A stretch of 9,205 nt of DNA, from NCBI GenBank assembly GCA_027482985.1, contig JAIXVO010000040.1:1-9205 (forward strand), in the 5' to 3' direction. The stretch comes from Cyanobacteriota bacterium. Its GTDB lineage: Bacteria > Cyanobacteriota > Cyanobacteriia > Leptolyngbyales > Leptolyngbyaceae. The notes below the pieces were generated by a model, which was given only the letters and a program-made list of their open reading frames with translations, searched no databases and had not been told where the DNA came from. Position 1 is the first letter of the stretch. Each line of letters opens with the position of its first letter. The translations under genes were made by a program, and so were the position numbers. This document shows, piece by piece, positions 1 through 5,925 of the stretch.

Positions 1-64
1 AAGCCTAGCAAGGCTTTCGAGTGCTTTCATCGCGATTTCTCAACAGGTCTAATCTCCAGGGAAT

Positions 65-81
65 AGCCATCAAAGATGGCT
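65..81. repeat. perfect 7-bp hairpin (AGCCATC / GATGGCT)
   Basis: AGCCATC, a 3-base AAA loop, then GATGGCT. Neither side is followed by a T-run, so it is not a typical terminator. The GCCATC/GATGGC core reappears inside the larger hairpins at 5292-5340 and 5615-5660. Confidence 0.55.
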
Positions 82-301
82 GACCGCTAAAGCTAGAAGT
101 ATACTCAGAGCAAAACGATCTTGAAACCACAGTACTATCGCCTGGAAAGACTATATTTCCCTAGAAGCAGAGGTATTCTCAGACCATAAATTGGGAGCTT
201 TATCCTCGTAATCCAAGCCCTAAAAAACCTGAGATCTATCGATTGCGCCTAGCATAGTTTAATCCTCAGTTTCACCTTCACCTATCGAATCAAGATTTAC
301 G

Positions 302-323
302 GAAAGTTTACAGAAAGTTTACA
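302..323 (+). promoter_or_regulatory. tandem 11-bp direct repeat, candidate regulator binding site of the kinase promoter
   Basis: GAAAGTTTACA occurs twice back to back. The 11-bp period puts both copies on the same face of the helix, as in sites bound by OmpR/PhoB-family response regulators. Cyanobacterial Pho boxes have an 11-bp period. The RpaB HLR1 element also uses TTACA half-sites but with a 10-bp period, so it fits less well. The second TTTACA (318-323) could serve as a poor -35 element, with TAATAT at 346-351 as a possible -10, though the spacing is too long for a plain sigma-70 promoter. That would suit an activated promoter. The link to any named regulator is inference. Confidence 0.35.
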
Positions 324-427
324 GATTATCCGGTAACCTGATTTTTAATATCTGTAGCATTTGTGCTCCGTGTAGCCAAAGCTAATACTCGGTTTCTGTC
401 CATGTCCTGCTCCTTTAACGTTTTTCT

Positions 428-2194
428 ATGGCTGGTGATTTTTTAGATCTGTCATGCTATGGCTATCGCATTGAGAGTGAGTTAGGAGCCAATCGCGGTG
501 GGGGCCGGGTCACGTATCTTGCCCACGACCTAGATCTCAACTATAAAGTTGTCATTAAACAGTTTCAGTTTGCTCGGCTTTCAGGTAGCTGGGTTGATTA
601 TGATGCCTATCAGCGTGAAATTGAGGTTTTGAGAGGTTTGCAGCATCCTGGGGTGCCTCGTTATTTAACCTCGTTTCAAACCGAAGATGGATTTTGCATG
701 GTTCAGGAGTATAAGCCTGCAATGTCTTTGGCCGAATCTCGTAGCTTTAGTCCTCAAGATTTGCGCAAAATAGCTGTTTCCGTGCTCGAGATTCTAGTTT
801 ACTTGCAAAATCGTATTCCTCCTATTATTCATCGTGATATTAAGCCTGATAACATTTTGATAGATGATGCCCTGAACGTCTATTTAGTTGATTTTGGCTT
901 TGCCAGAATTGGCGATGGAGAAGTAGGCGTTAGCAGTGTAGTCAAAGGCACCCTTGGCTTCATGCCACCGGAACAGTTGTTCAATCGTGAACTGACTGAG
1001 GCATCTGACCTCTATGGGTTGGGAATGACTTTGATTTGTTTACTGACCCGCACGAAGACCGATGACATTGGACAGTTGGTTGATATTAGTTATAAGGTCA
1101 AATTTAAGCATCTAGTCCCCAAGTTGAGCCAGCATTGGGTTAACTGGTTAGATAAGATGGTAGAGCCAAGGGATAAAGATCGCTTCCCAAATGCAAAAGC
1201 AGCCCTCCAAGCTCTGCCTGATATCGCTATCCATCCTCCCGAGGTCAGGCTCAGCCAGTCTGAACTTCAGCTTAAGGCCCATCGCCTAGGCGAAGTCATC
1301 CACACTGACATCATTATTTCTAACCCCGTGCCTGATATCGTTTTGTCTGGCCGCTGGAGTCTTCAACCTGATCGGAATGATGGTGTCAGACCTCTGACCG
1401 ATCACCCTTGGATCAGGATTGATCCGCTAGAGTTCTCTACAAACCAGGTGCAGTGCCGGGTTCAAGTCAGTACTCGACAGCTGATTGCTGGAGCGACTTA
1501 CCATCGGGTGCTGTTGCTTCACACTAATGCTTTTCCTCAGGAGTATTCCATTCCGTTGACGGTAGAAACCGCTGCCCTACCGGTGCGATCGGCTCAACCC
1601 GCCTGGATTCCATTGTTGCTTTTACTAGGTTTTACGGTATTTACTAATCGCTTTTTGTTGAGTTTAGCCTTCTCTCCTAGCATCGCAGAATCCAATCTTC
1701 CTATGGTTAGCTTTGCCTATGCCCTAGGTGCAGCTTTGGGTTTTCAATCGGCCTCTTGGATCCTTAGTGCCGCAGGGGCAACGGTAGGAACCTGGGCCAG
1801 TGGTGCAGCCGCCATGATGATGGGAGCAAGTACCCTCATTGCCGCTTGGCTGTTGTTAGGCAACATTACTGGTTCTTGGAGCTTATTATTGGCTGGATTA
1901 ATTCCCGGCATGGTTGGAGGTTGGGGAATTGGCCTTGGTATTGGAGCAACAGTAGAAAAGTTAGTATCCCAAAAAATGGCCAAGGTAGCTGCAACGGTTA
2001 ATTGCCTGTGTGTTGCGACCCTAGCGTGCGGCCTTAGTCTTGGGTTAACCATTGGTTTCCACCATACCTGGCTGGTCGGCCTATTGGCGTTAAATATTCT
2101 AGTGGTTATATCTCTAACGCTGAATGCCCCTATCAACTATGCTAAACGAGTGGCAGATTTTCGCAAAACAGAGCGCGATCGCATTCAACCCTAA
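428..2194 (+). CDS. transmembrane serine/threonine protein kinase (Hanks type)
   Basis: A 588-residue protein that should transfer phosphate from ATP to Ser/Thr of target proteins. The kinase domain (about 11-265) has a glycine-rich loop (20-28, LGANRGGGRV), the ATP lysine K44 in VVIKQF, the helix-C glutamate E64, catalytic HRDIKPDN (135-142, D137), DFG (155-157) and PPE (180-182). All key residues are present and it is an RD kinase, so it is probably active. Residues 273-381 form a beta-rich Ig-like segment. From residue 392 to about 575 there are several hydrophobic helices (about five), one with a glycine-zipper stretch near 494-510. This gives a cytoplasmic kinase attached to a membrane bundle rather than the single helix plus PASTA domains of many bacterial kinases. 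The start is the first ATG after an in-frame TAA at 416-418; no Shine-Dalgarno is visible. The next gene follows on the same strand after 62 bp without a terminator. The substrate is unknown. Confidence 0.93.
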   Translation: MAGDFLDLSCYGYRIESELGANRGGGRVTYLAHDLDLNYKVVIKQFQFARLSGSWVDYDAYQREIEVLRGLQHPGVPRYLTSFQTEDGFCMVQEYKPAMSLAESRSFSPQDLRKIAVSVLEILVYLQNRIPPIIHRDIKPDNILIDDALNVYLVDFGFARIGDGEVGVSSVVKGTLGFMPPEQLFNRELTEASDLYGLGMTLICLLTRTKTDDIGQLVDISYKVKFKHLVPKLSQHWVNWLDKMVEPRDKDRFPNAKAALQALPDIAIHPPEVRLSQSELQLKAHRLGEVIHTDIIISNPVPDIVLSGRWSLQPDRNDGVRPLTDHPWIRIDPLEFSTNQVQCRVQVSTRQLIAGATYHRVLLLHTNAFPQEYSIPLTVETAALPVRSAQPAWIPLLLLLGFTVFTNRFLLSLAFSPSIAESNLPMVSFAYALGAALGFQSASWILSAAGATVGTWASGAAAMMMGASTLIAAWLLLGNITGSWSLLLAGLIPGMVGGWGIGLGIGATVEKLVSQKMAKVAATVNCLCVATLACGLSLGLTIGFHHTWLVGLLALNILVVISLTLNAPINYAKRVADFRKTERDRIQP

Positions 2195-2256
2195 AGCACT
2201 TAGTTTCAGGAACTATCCACCTCAGCGAATTGATAAAATCACAGGTAGATTCTGAG

Positions 2257-3012
2257 ATGCGTTGCCCGTCTTGCAAAAGGAAAAATGTCGTCAAACATGA
2301 TTCACGGAACCGAAACGGACAAAAATTCTTGTGCCTATCTTGCCATAAGCTGTTTCAGCGGTCTCATTTTTTAGACCCCAGAACCCTCTGGTTCAGCACG
2401 TTTGGGTTAGGCCTATTGCTCATGCCTTTTCTGCTAGAACTGCCCATGCAGGGTGTCCTCAGTTTGCTCTCTAAGGAACAAATTCCCGAGCCCGAGATCG
2501 CTATTGTGCTGGGCAGAGGACCAAAATATCAGCAAGACTTCGCCCAAGAATCATCAGTGGTTTGGGTAAGCAATCAAGATCTATCTTTTTTCGTCAGTGG
2601 CATGACCGATTCTCCCAAAATTGTTCGTCTATTGGTAGACATGGGAGTACCTAAGGTACAAGTCAAAGGAGAGCGTTGCTCTCAAACCACTTGGGAAAAT
2701 GGACTTTTCTCAGAACTCATCGTTGACTCTGAAGAAACAAAAAATATTTTACTGATTACAGATAGCGCTCATATGCTAAGGGCTTTTTTAGTGTTCAAAA
2801 GTTTTGGCTTTAACGTCACACCTCACCCAGTTGAGTTAGACAGAAAGTCCTATTTTTCTCCGGACAAAATACGTGCCACTCTCAGAGAATATGCGGCTTT
2901 AATGAGCTATGGCTTGTCAGGAAAATTTCGTTCTTACTCTACAGAAAAAAAGATAGTATTTGAGGCTAAAGCTAACAAAATACTCCAGAAGTGGAACTGC
3001 AAATTAGACTAA
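2257..3012 (+). CDS. DUF218 (YdcF/SanA/ElyC-like) membrane protein with N-terminal zinc ribbon
   Basis: A 251-residue protein. Residues 3-29 carry two CPxC/CxxC-type pairs (C3, C6, C26, C29) with a basic NRNGQK segment, like the zinc ribbon at the N-terminus of IS1 InsA-type proteins. One membrane helix follows at about 45-63. Residues 80-197 match the DUF218 pattern: IVLGRG (83-88), VSG (113-115), E139 followed by TTWEN (144-148), and TDSAHMLRA (168-176, H172 and R175). DUF218 proteins are tied to envelope integrity and lipid-carrier or cell-wall metabolism in other bacteria; the reaction here is unknown. I chose ATG 2257, with AGGT 10 bases upstream, over a TTG at 2230 that would add nine residues and lacks a good ribosome site. 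It probably shares a transcript with the kinase gene and ends at the terminator just downstream. A zinc ribbon joined to DUF218 is unusual. Confidence 0.82.
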   Translation: MRCPSCKRKNVVKHDSRNRNGQKFLCLSCHKLFQRSHFLDPRTLWFSTFGLGLLLMPFLLELPMQGVLSLLSKEQIPEPEIAIVLGRGPKYQQDFAQESSVVWVSNQDLSFFVSGMTDSPKIVRLLVDMGVPKVQVKGERCSQTTWENGLFSELIVDSEETKNILLITDSAHMLRAFLVFKSFGFNVTPHPVELDRKSYFSPDKIRATLREYAALMSYGLSGKFRSYSTEKKIVFEAKANKILQKWNCKLD

Positions 3013-3020
3013 GCGATCGC
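3013..3020. repeat. HIP1 palindrome GCGATCGC (one of four in the window)
   Basis: GCGATCGC lies directly after the DUF218 stop codon. Further exact copies are at 2175-2182 (end of the kinase gene), 6226-6233 (before the exoprotein start) and 7796-7803 (inside the exoprotein). This octamer is strongly over-represented in many cyanobacterial genomes and supports the assignment. Confidence 0.9.
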
Positions 3021-3040
3021 TGCAAAGGCAATCCTATGAG

Positions 3041-3072
3041 TGACTCAATTTATGATTGAGTCAGAATTTTTT
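3041..3072 (+). terminator. Rho-independent terminator of the kinase-DUF218 unit
   Basis: TGACTCAAT, loop TTATG, then ATTGAGTCA: a perfect 9-bp stem followed after three bases by six T residues (3067-3072). It sits 28 bp after the DUF218 stop and reads on the + strand. The opposite strand has no T-run right after the stem, so it does not look bidirectional. Confidence 0.88.
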
Positions 3073-3170
3073 GTTGTGCTAAAAAAAAAATCTCTAGCTG
3101 GCATAGAATTTTTTAAATCTTTCGTCTTTTCAGTGAAATATAAAAAGATATAACATTGGAAGTAAAATCA

Positions 3171-3245
3171 ATGCAAAAATCTCAATTGATTTTGAAACCT
3201 AAAGTGATTCTTTCTTCATTTTCTCTAATAAGAGGGCCGCTCTAA
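3171..3245 (+). CDS. possible 24-codon small ORF (weak)
   Basis: ATG 3171 has GGAAG eight bases upstream, which is a good ribosome-site spacing, and runs 24 codons to TAA 3243-3245. The peptide is basic and hydrophobic (begins MQKSQLILKPKVIL). Its stop codon lies within the left arm of the hairpin at 3239-3257. An AT-rich region readily produces such ORFs by chance, so this is a candidate only. Confidence 0.15.
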   Translation: MQKSQLILKPKVILSSFSLIRGPL

Positions 3246-3257
3246 TTCCTTTAGAGC
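3239..3257. repeat. 7-bp hairpin GCTCTAA / TTAGAGC
   Basis: GCTCTAA, 5-base loop TTCCT, TTAGAGC. It is downstream of the minus-strand glycosyltransferase, but the bases after the stem on that strand (GGCCCTC) are not T-rich, so it is only a possible 3'-end structure. Confidence 0.4.
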
Positions 3258-3354
3258 AAGAAACATGAAAATATGTGAATCCCATAACCTATAACCCTTA
3301 CAGAATCAAGATTTTGGTTTTTAAATATCTGCTTGCCTTCACTTCTGATTGGTG

Positions 3355-4167
3355 TTAGGCTCTAATCTTGCTGGGCTCCTGAAGCCCTTTCTTAGTCTGA
3401 AAGAAAGAGCGTTGAGTTCTTGCTCGCGCTAGCACTTGGCGAACGGCCAAAACAATAAAGGGTGGAATGGTGCTTTGGTATCGGTGCCAAAGTCGACGGG
3501 GTTCCTGAGCCAAGCGATATAGCCACTCCAAACCACTTTCGCGCACCCAGGTTGGGGCACGCTTTTGGAGACCAGCGTAGACACTAAATACCCCGCCAAT
3601 CCCCACCATGACGGATTGAATTCTATCTTTATGGTTGTTCATCCAGCGCTCCTGCTTAGGGCAGCCCAAGGACAAAAACATAACGCCAGCTCCACTAGAA
3701 TTGATTCGTTCGACCAAATCCCTATCTTCCATCTCAGTCAAGGGGCGGAATGGAAGAGGCTCAGCACCAGCTAACTTTAATTGTGGGAAATCGCGCTTCA
3801 GCTTAATGACCATTTGATCAATTACAGGTTGGGTGCACCCCAGCAGATAAATTGATACACCTTCAGCTGCAGCCCGCTGGCAGACAGACACAAATATATC
3901 CATACCAGCTACTCTATCCTGGGAGCCGAACCCCAGAAGGCGAATCATCCAGACTAGAGGCATACCATCAGGGGTGACTAAATCTGCCTTGTCCAAAGTG
4001 GACCAGAAGCTATTGTCCCCCCGAGACTCCATCAACATATGAACATTTGCGACACAAACAACCCGGCTTGAGCGCTCTTTTGCCCAAGTCATCATCGCCG
4101 ATATTTGATCTTGAAACGAAAGTGCTGTAACAGGCACTCCGATGATGTCTACCTTCGTGAGATCCAT
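3355..4167 (-). CDS. WecG/TagA/CpsF family glycosyltransferase (GT26)
   Basis: A 270-residue enzyme of the GT26 family, which transfers an N-acetyl-aminosugar (ManNAc in TagA/TarA, ManNAcA in WecG) onto a lipid-linked sugar on the inner face of the membrane. Such enzymes build teichoic-acid linkage units, enterobacterial common antigen or exopolysaccharide. Visible family motifs are NVHML (41-45), ADLVTPDGMP (61-70; D67 is at the position of the catalytic Asp of this family), DRVAGMD (84-90), YLLG (107-110), LSLGCPKQERWM (165-176), GIGGVF (189-194) and RAPTW...GLEWLYRLAQEPRRLW (203-227). The length is normal for the family. I chose ATG at 4167 because GGGGAG lies 7 bases upstream; an ATG at 4188 and a TTG at 4239 would lengthen it but have no ribosome site. 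The real donor sugar cannot be read from the sequence. No other polysaccharide gene is next to it. Confidence 0.92.
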   Translation of the reverse strand: MDLTKVDIIGVPVTALSFQDQISAMMTWAKERSSRVVCVANVHMLMESRGDNSFWSTLDKADLVTPDGMPLVWMIRLLGFGSQDRVAGMDIFVSVCQRAAAEGVSIYLLGCTQPVIDQMVIKLKRDFPQLKLAGAEPLPFRPLTEMEDRDLVERINSSGAGVMFLSLGCPKQERWMNNHKDRIQSVMVGIGGVFSVYAGLQKRAPTWVRESGLEWLYRLAQEPRRLWHRYQSTIPPFIVLAVRQVLARARTQRSFFQTKKGLQEPSKIRA

Positions 4168-4402
4168 GCTCGTGCTCCCCAGTACCATAGCTGCATGTAA
4201 TGAGTTAGTGGAAAAACTATTAGTGAATTTCAAAAACAATAAGAGTCAAAGGGTAGTTTTAGAGGGGAAAAAAACTGACTCGATACCGGTGAAAACCACT
4301 ATGACTTGCACCCAAAATTGCCCAATCCCTTCTGCCCGTCACCCCATAGCAAAACCCTAGCAGACTCTTCATTAGAGATCTAGCAGCGATTGTAGAGCTA
4401 AT

Positions 4403-4436
4403 GGGCTAAGTAGCCCCCTGATGAAAGATCACTTTC
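4403..4436. repeat. two adjacent short hairpins
   Basis: GGGCTA-AG-TAGCCC (4403-4416) is followed by GAAAG-ATCA-CTTTC (4423-4436). Both are perfect but short. The function is unknown; they might lie in the 5' region of a minus-strand transcript. Confidence 0.3.
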
Positions 4437-4614
4437 AATCAATGACTAACATTAATCCTTAGTCTACTGAGAGACGACGAGGTAGCGTTTTTTCTTAGAA
4501 GTCTCTTAACCATATCAACATCCTGCAACGCCTCTTATGAGGTTGTCTTTGCAGAGGTGGCATTGTTAAGAAGCTAAACCTTTATTTTGCGTGTAAATAA
4601 AAGTAGACTTCATT

Positions 4615-4791
4615 ATGCACTCAAAGACTCTCAACAAGCTAACGAGATTGGCATTATCACAAAAGCTGGGTCAATGCAGTTGGTTTCAGCGGCTGCTTGA
4701 GGCAGCAATGTTCTCGACTGTGAGACCCGAAAAATCTTCTGAACCGCTAGAGCTACGGCCTCTAGCCAGGGAAAAGCTTTATTCACCATAA
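4615..4791 (+). CDS. possible 58-aa small protein, unrecognised
   Basis: ATG 4615 to TAA 4789-4791. The peptide has a plausible amphipathic helix (starts MHSKTLNKLTRLALSQKLGQ, with later WFQRLLEAAMF) and a proline/charged tail (ending AREKLYSP). No Shine-Dalgarno is visible and I do not recognise the family. The frame stays open for another 39 codons after the stop, to TGA 4909-4911, so it could also be the remnant of a longer gene. Chance is a real alternative. Confidence 0.22.
   Translation: MHSKTLNKLTRLALSQKLGQCSWFQRLLEAAMFSTVRPEKSSEPLELRPLAREKLYSP
4692..4706. repeat. short GCTGC/GCAGC hairpin
   Basis: GCTGC, loop TTGAG, GCAGC, within the 58-codon ORF. It is too short to assign a role. 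Confidence 0.25.
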
Positions 4792-5269
4792 GTCAGCACC
4801 CAGAAAAATTCTCTACAACCAAACAAATTTGCAAATAGCACTCAAACCGATTGGCATCAGCACAATCAAAATGTCATTTATGCTACAAAATCAGTATACA
4901 GGTTTCAGTGATATTGCTGAGTATCCATATATACATTTTAGTTTTGCGGGATAGCAATTTCTACAGGGGGGATCTAATCTCAGGGAACACAGCCCTCAAG
5001 ACGCCAACGTAGGCAGTCGTCGAAGGAAAATCTAATGGGCAAAGCTACCGTAAGCTTTTAAAATCGGAAAAGGAAGCAACATGTCCACCACTTTATGAAA
5101 GCTTTACATAAGCCTTGGCGATTCCCCTGTATTCCTGCATAGAGTGATGTTGACATTGCAATCCGTGAACTGCTAGGCAGAAGGCCAGAACCAAGCAATC
5201 TGGATCCGTTGACAGCCCCAATAGCCGATAGCTTATTTTTTGTATCGCAATACCCTATCCAGCCACCAG

Positions 5270-5357
5270 GGCGGTCACATGATCTCTTGAGTGGCCCACG
5301 CCATCCCAAAGGCTGCAAGCCTTTGGGATGGCGTGGGCCATTGACCGCCTACTCAAG
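5270..5357. repeat. flanks of the long palindrome with rearranged inverted motifs
   Basis: GGCGGTCA (5270-5277) and TGACCGCC (5342-5349), and CTTGAG (5286-5291) and CTCAAG (5352-5357), are inverted pairs on either side of the perfect hairpin. The two pairs are crossed rather than nested, so they cannot all be in one simple stem. They suggest that the flanks arose by inverted duplication followed by rearrangement. Confidence 0.4.
5292..5340. repeat. perfect long palindrome (23-bp stem, 3-base loop)
   Basis: Positions 5292-5314 are the exact reverse complement of 5318-5340, with loop GCA. The outer end begins TGGCCCACGCC and the inner part is AAAGGCT-GCA-AGCC. The stem is GC-rich with no mismatch. 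No T-run follows on either strand, so it is not a standard terminator. It looks like a REP/MITE-type palindromic unit or an IS-end hairpin. Perfect pairing implies recent origin or selection. Confidence 0.85.
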
Positions 5358-5379
5358 GGTGATCGCTTCGCTATAACTC

Positions 5380-5485
5380 ATACCAAATCCTATCTGTATA
5401 CCCCCGGTTTGTAAGGGCATTGCACTGCTATGCTCCCTACGGGGTATCGGTTTCGAATCGGGGTTGTGTAACTCGGATTTGGTAT
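5380..5485. mobile_element. MITE-like element, 106 bp, 11-bp terminal inverted repeats
   Basis: ATACCAAATCC (5380-5390) and GGATTTGGTAT (5475-5485) are perfect inverted repeats around a core with no coding capacity. The core folds again: ATACCCC (5398-5404) pairs with GGGGTAT (5441-5447), and GTAAGGG (5411-5417) pairs with CCCTAC (5435-5440) with one bulge. If the ends are trimmed to 10 bp, TCA flanks the element on both sides (5378-5380 and 5485-5487), a possible 3-bp target duplication. No transposase is nearby, so it would be non-autonomous. Which family could mobilise it is not visible. Confidence 0.6.
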
Positions 5486-5505
5486 CACAACCCTTTTTCG
5501 ATTCG
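5454..5505. repeat. interrupted inverted repeat overlapping the right MITE end
   Basis: CGAATCGGGGTTGTG (5454-5468) is matched by CACAACCC (5486-5493) and CGATTCG (5499-5505), the last two separated by five T bases. The right end of the MITE-like element sits in the loop. It is an alternative fold to the MITE hairpin. Confidence 0.45.
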
Positions 5506-5566
5506 AATACTTCATAGAGATACAGAACTAATAGCGGCCCAAAGCTATAGCGCTGGCCGGACAGCT

Positions 5567-5598
5567 TAGGGTATAGGAAGCTTGCATAACGAACCCTA
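5567..5598. repeat. short inverted repeat TAGGGT / ACCCTA
   Basis: TAGGGT (5567-5572) and ACCCTA (5593-5598) around a 20-base loop. It is weak on its own and listed because it lies in the hairpin cluster. Confidence 0.3.
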
Positions 5599-5605
5599 GG
5601 ACGCT

Positions 5606-5667
5606 ATCTAGGTCGCCATCGCTACTCAAGAAGGCTTGACCGAGCCAGAGTGGCGATGGCTATAGAT
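5606..5667. repeat. long hairpin with GCCATCGC / GCGATGGC stem
   Basis: Positions 5615-5627 pair with 5648-5660: 13 pairs including one G-T wobble. The inner loop carries GGCT-TGACCG-AGCC (5633-5646). Outside the stem, ATCTA (5606-5610) matches TAGAT (5663-5667). The interrupted shape resembles a structured RNA or a palindromic repeat unit. Confidence 0.55.
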
Positions 5668-5707
5668 GAATTGGGCTATTGAGCATTCTCGTTGAATTAT
5701 GCCTTTG

Positions 5708-5725
5708 GCCTAGCCTGCTCTAGGC
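5708..5725. repeat. hairpin GCCTAG / CTAGGC
   Basis: GCCTAG, loop CCTGCT, CTAGGC. A similar GCCTA-GGCG-TAGGC hairpin lies at 6126-6139. Both are short. Confidence 0.35.
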
Positions 5726-5833
5726 AAGACCCATACTTGGCCCTGAATGTTAATCAGCTAAGGCGTCTAAGACACTTTAGTGGCAGGAAGCTGAGACTCC
5801 GAGGGTACTGGCTCCTCAAGTCATCTCTCGGCA

Positions 5834-5884
5834 TACTTTAAAGTACAGATGAATTTTCGCCCCAAAGCTATGCCAGCACTGGCA
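5834..5884. repeat. two perfect short palindromes
   Basis: TACTTTAAAGTA (5834-5845, 12 bp, no loop) and TGCCAG-CA-CTGGCA (5871-5884). Palindromes of this size could bind dimeric regulators. No gene start is near enough to assign a target. Confidence 0.35.
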
Positions 5885-5891
5885 CCCACTA

Positions 5892-5925
5892 GCGTACATA
5901 TGCTTAAGTGTATACGTACGTGTGC
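5892..5925. other. alternating purine-pyrimidine tracts (non-B DNA candidate)
   Basis: Positions 5892-5903 (12 bases) and 5908-5925 (18 bases, GTGTATACGTACGTGTGC) alternate strictly between purine and pyrimidine, separated only by TTAA. The 18-base tract includes ACGTACGT. Such runs can adopt Z-DNA under negative supercoiling. A GGTAC-G-GTACC palindrome follows at 5972-5982. Confidence 0.5.

Larger units (their letters stand above)
1..427. other. non-coding stretch upstream of the kinase gene
   Basis: I see no convincing reading frame here on either strand. The stretch holds a small hairpin at its extreme left edge (1-16), a second perfect hairpin (65-81), a segment resembling one at 4955-5000 (see findings), and an 11-bp tandem repeat just before the kinase gene. 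The left-edge hairpin could be the end of a gene lying outside the window, but its T-run is too short to call a terminator. In the kinase frame a TAA at 416-418 closes any upstream extension. Confidence 0.6.
3073..3354. other. AT-rich convergent intergenic region
   Basis: This lies between two genes that converge. It holds a run of ten A at 3081-3090 (T10 for transcripts coming from the glycosyltransferase), a 24-codon ORF at 3171-3245, and a 7-bp hairpin at 3239-3257. I found no GC-rich hairpin plus T-run that would clearly terminate the minus-strand gene. Confidence 0.6.

Noticed and set aside
1744..2136. 130-codon minus-strand frame inside the kinase gene
   Set aside because: It lies opposite the membrane-helix part of a well-supported gene and shows no recognisable domain.
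3081..3110. terminator of the glycosyltransferase (T10 on the minus strand)
   Set aside because: The T-run is present but no stable hairpin lies directly before it on that strand.
4168..4239. longer N-terminus of the glycosyltransferase from TTG 4239 or ATG 4188
   Set aside because: Neither has a ribosome site, whereas ATG 4167 has GGGGAG at 7 bases, and the shorter form matches the normal family start.
5058..5318. 86-codon minus-strand frame starting in the perfect palindrome
   Set aside because: It needs a TTG start inside the hairpin loop, has no ribosome site, and the peptide is not protein-like.
5445..5470. tRNA-like TTCGAATC loop
   Set aside because: No acceptor stem, anticodon arm or D arm could be built around it; the bases belong to the inverted repeats.
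5270..5730. CRISPR array
   Set aside because: The repeats are inverted and unequal. There are no direct repeats with regular spacers and no cas genes.
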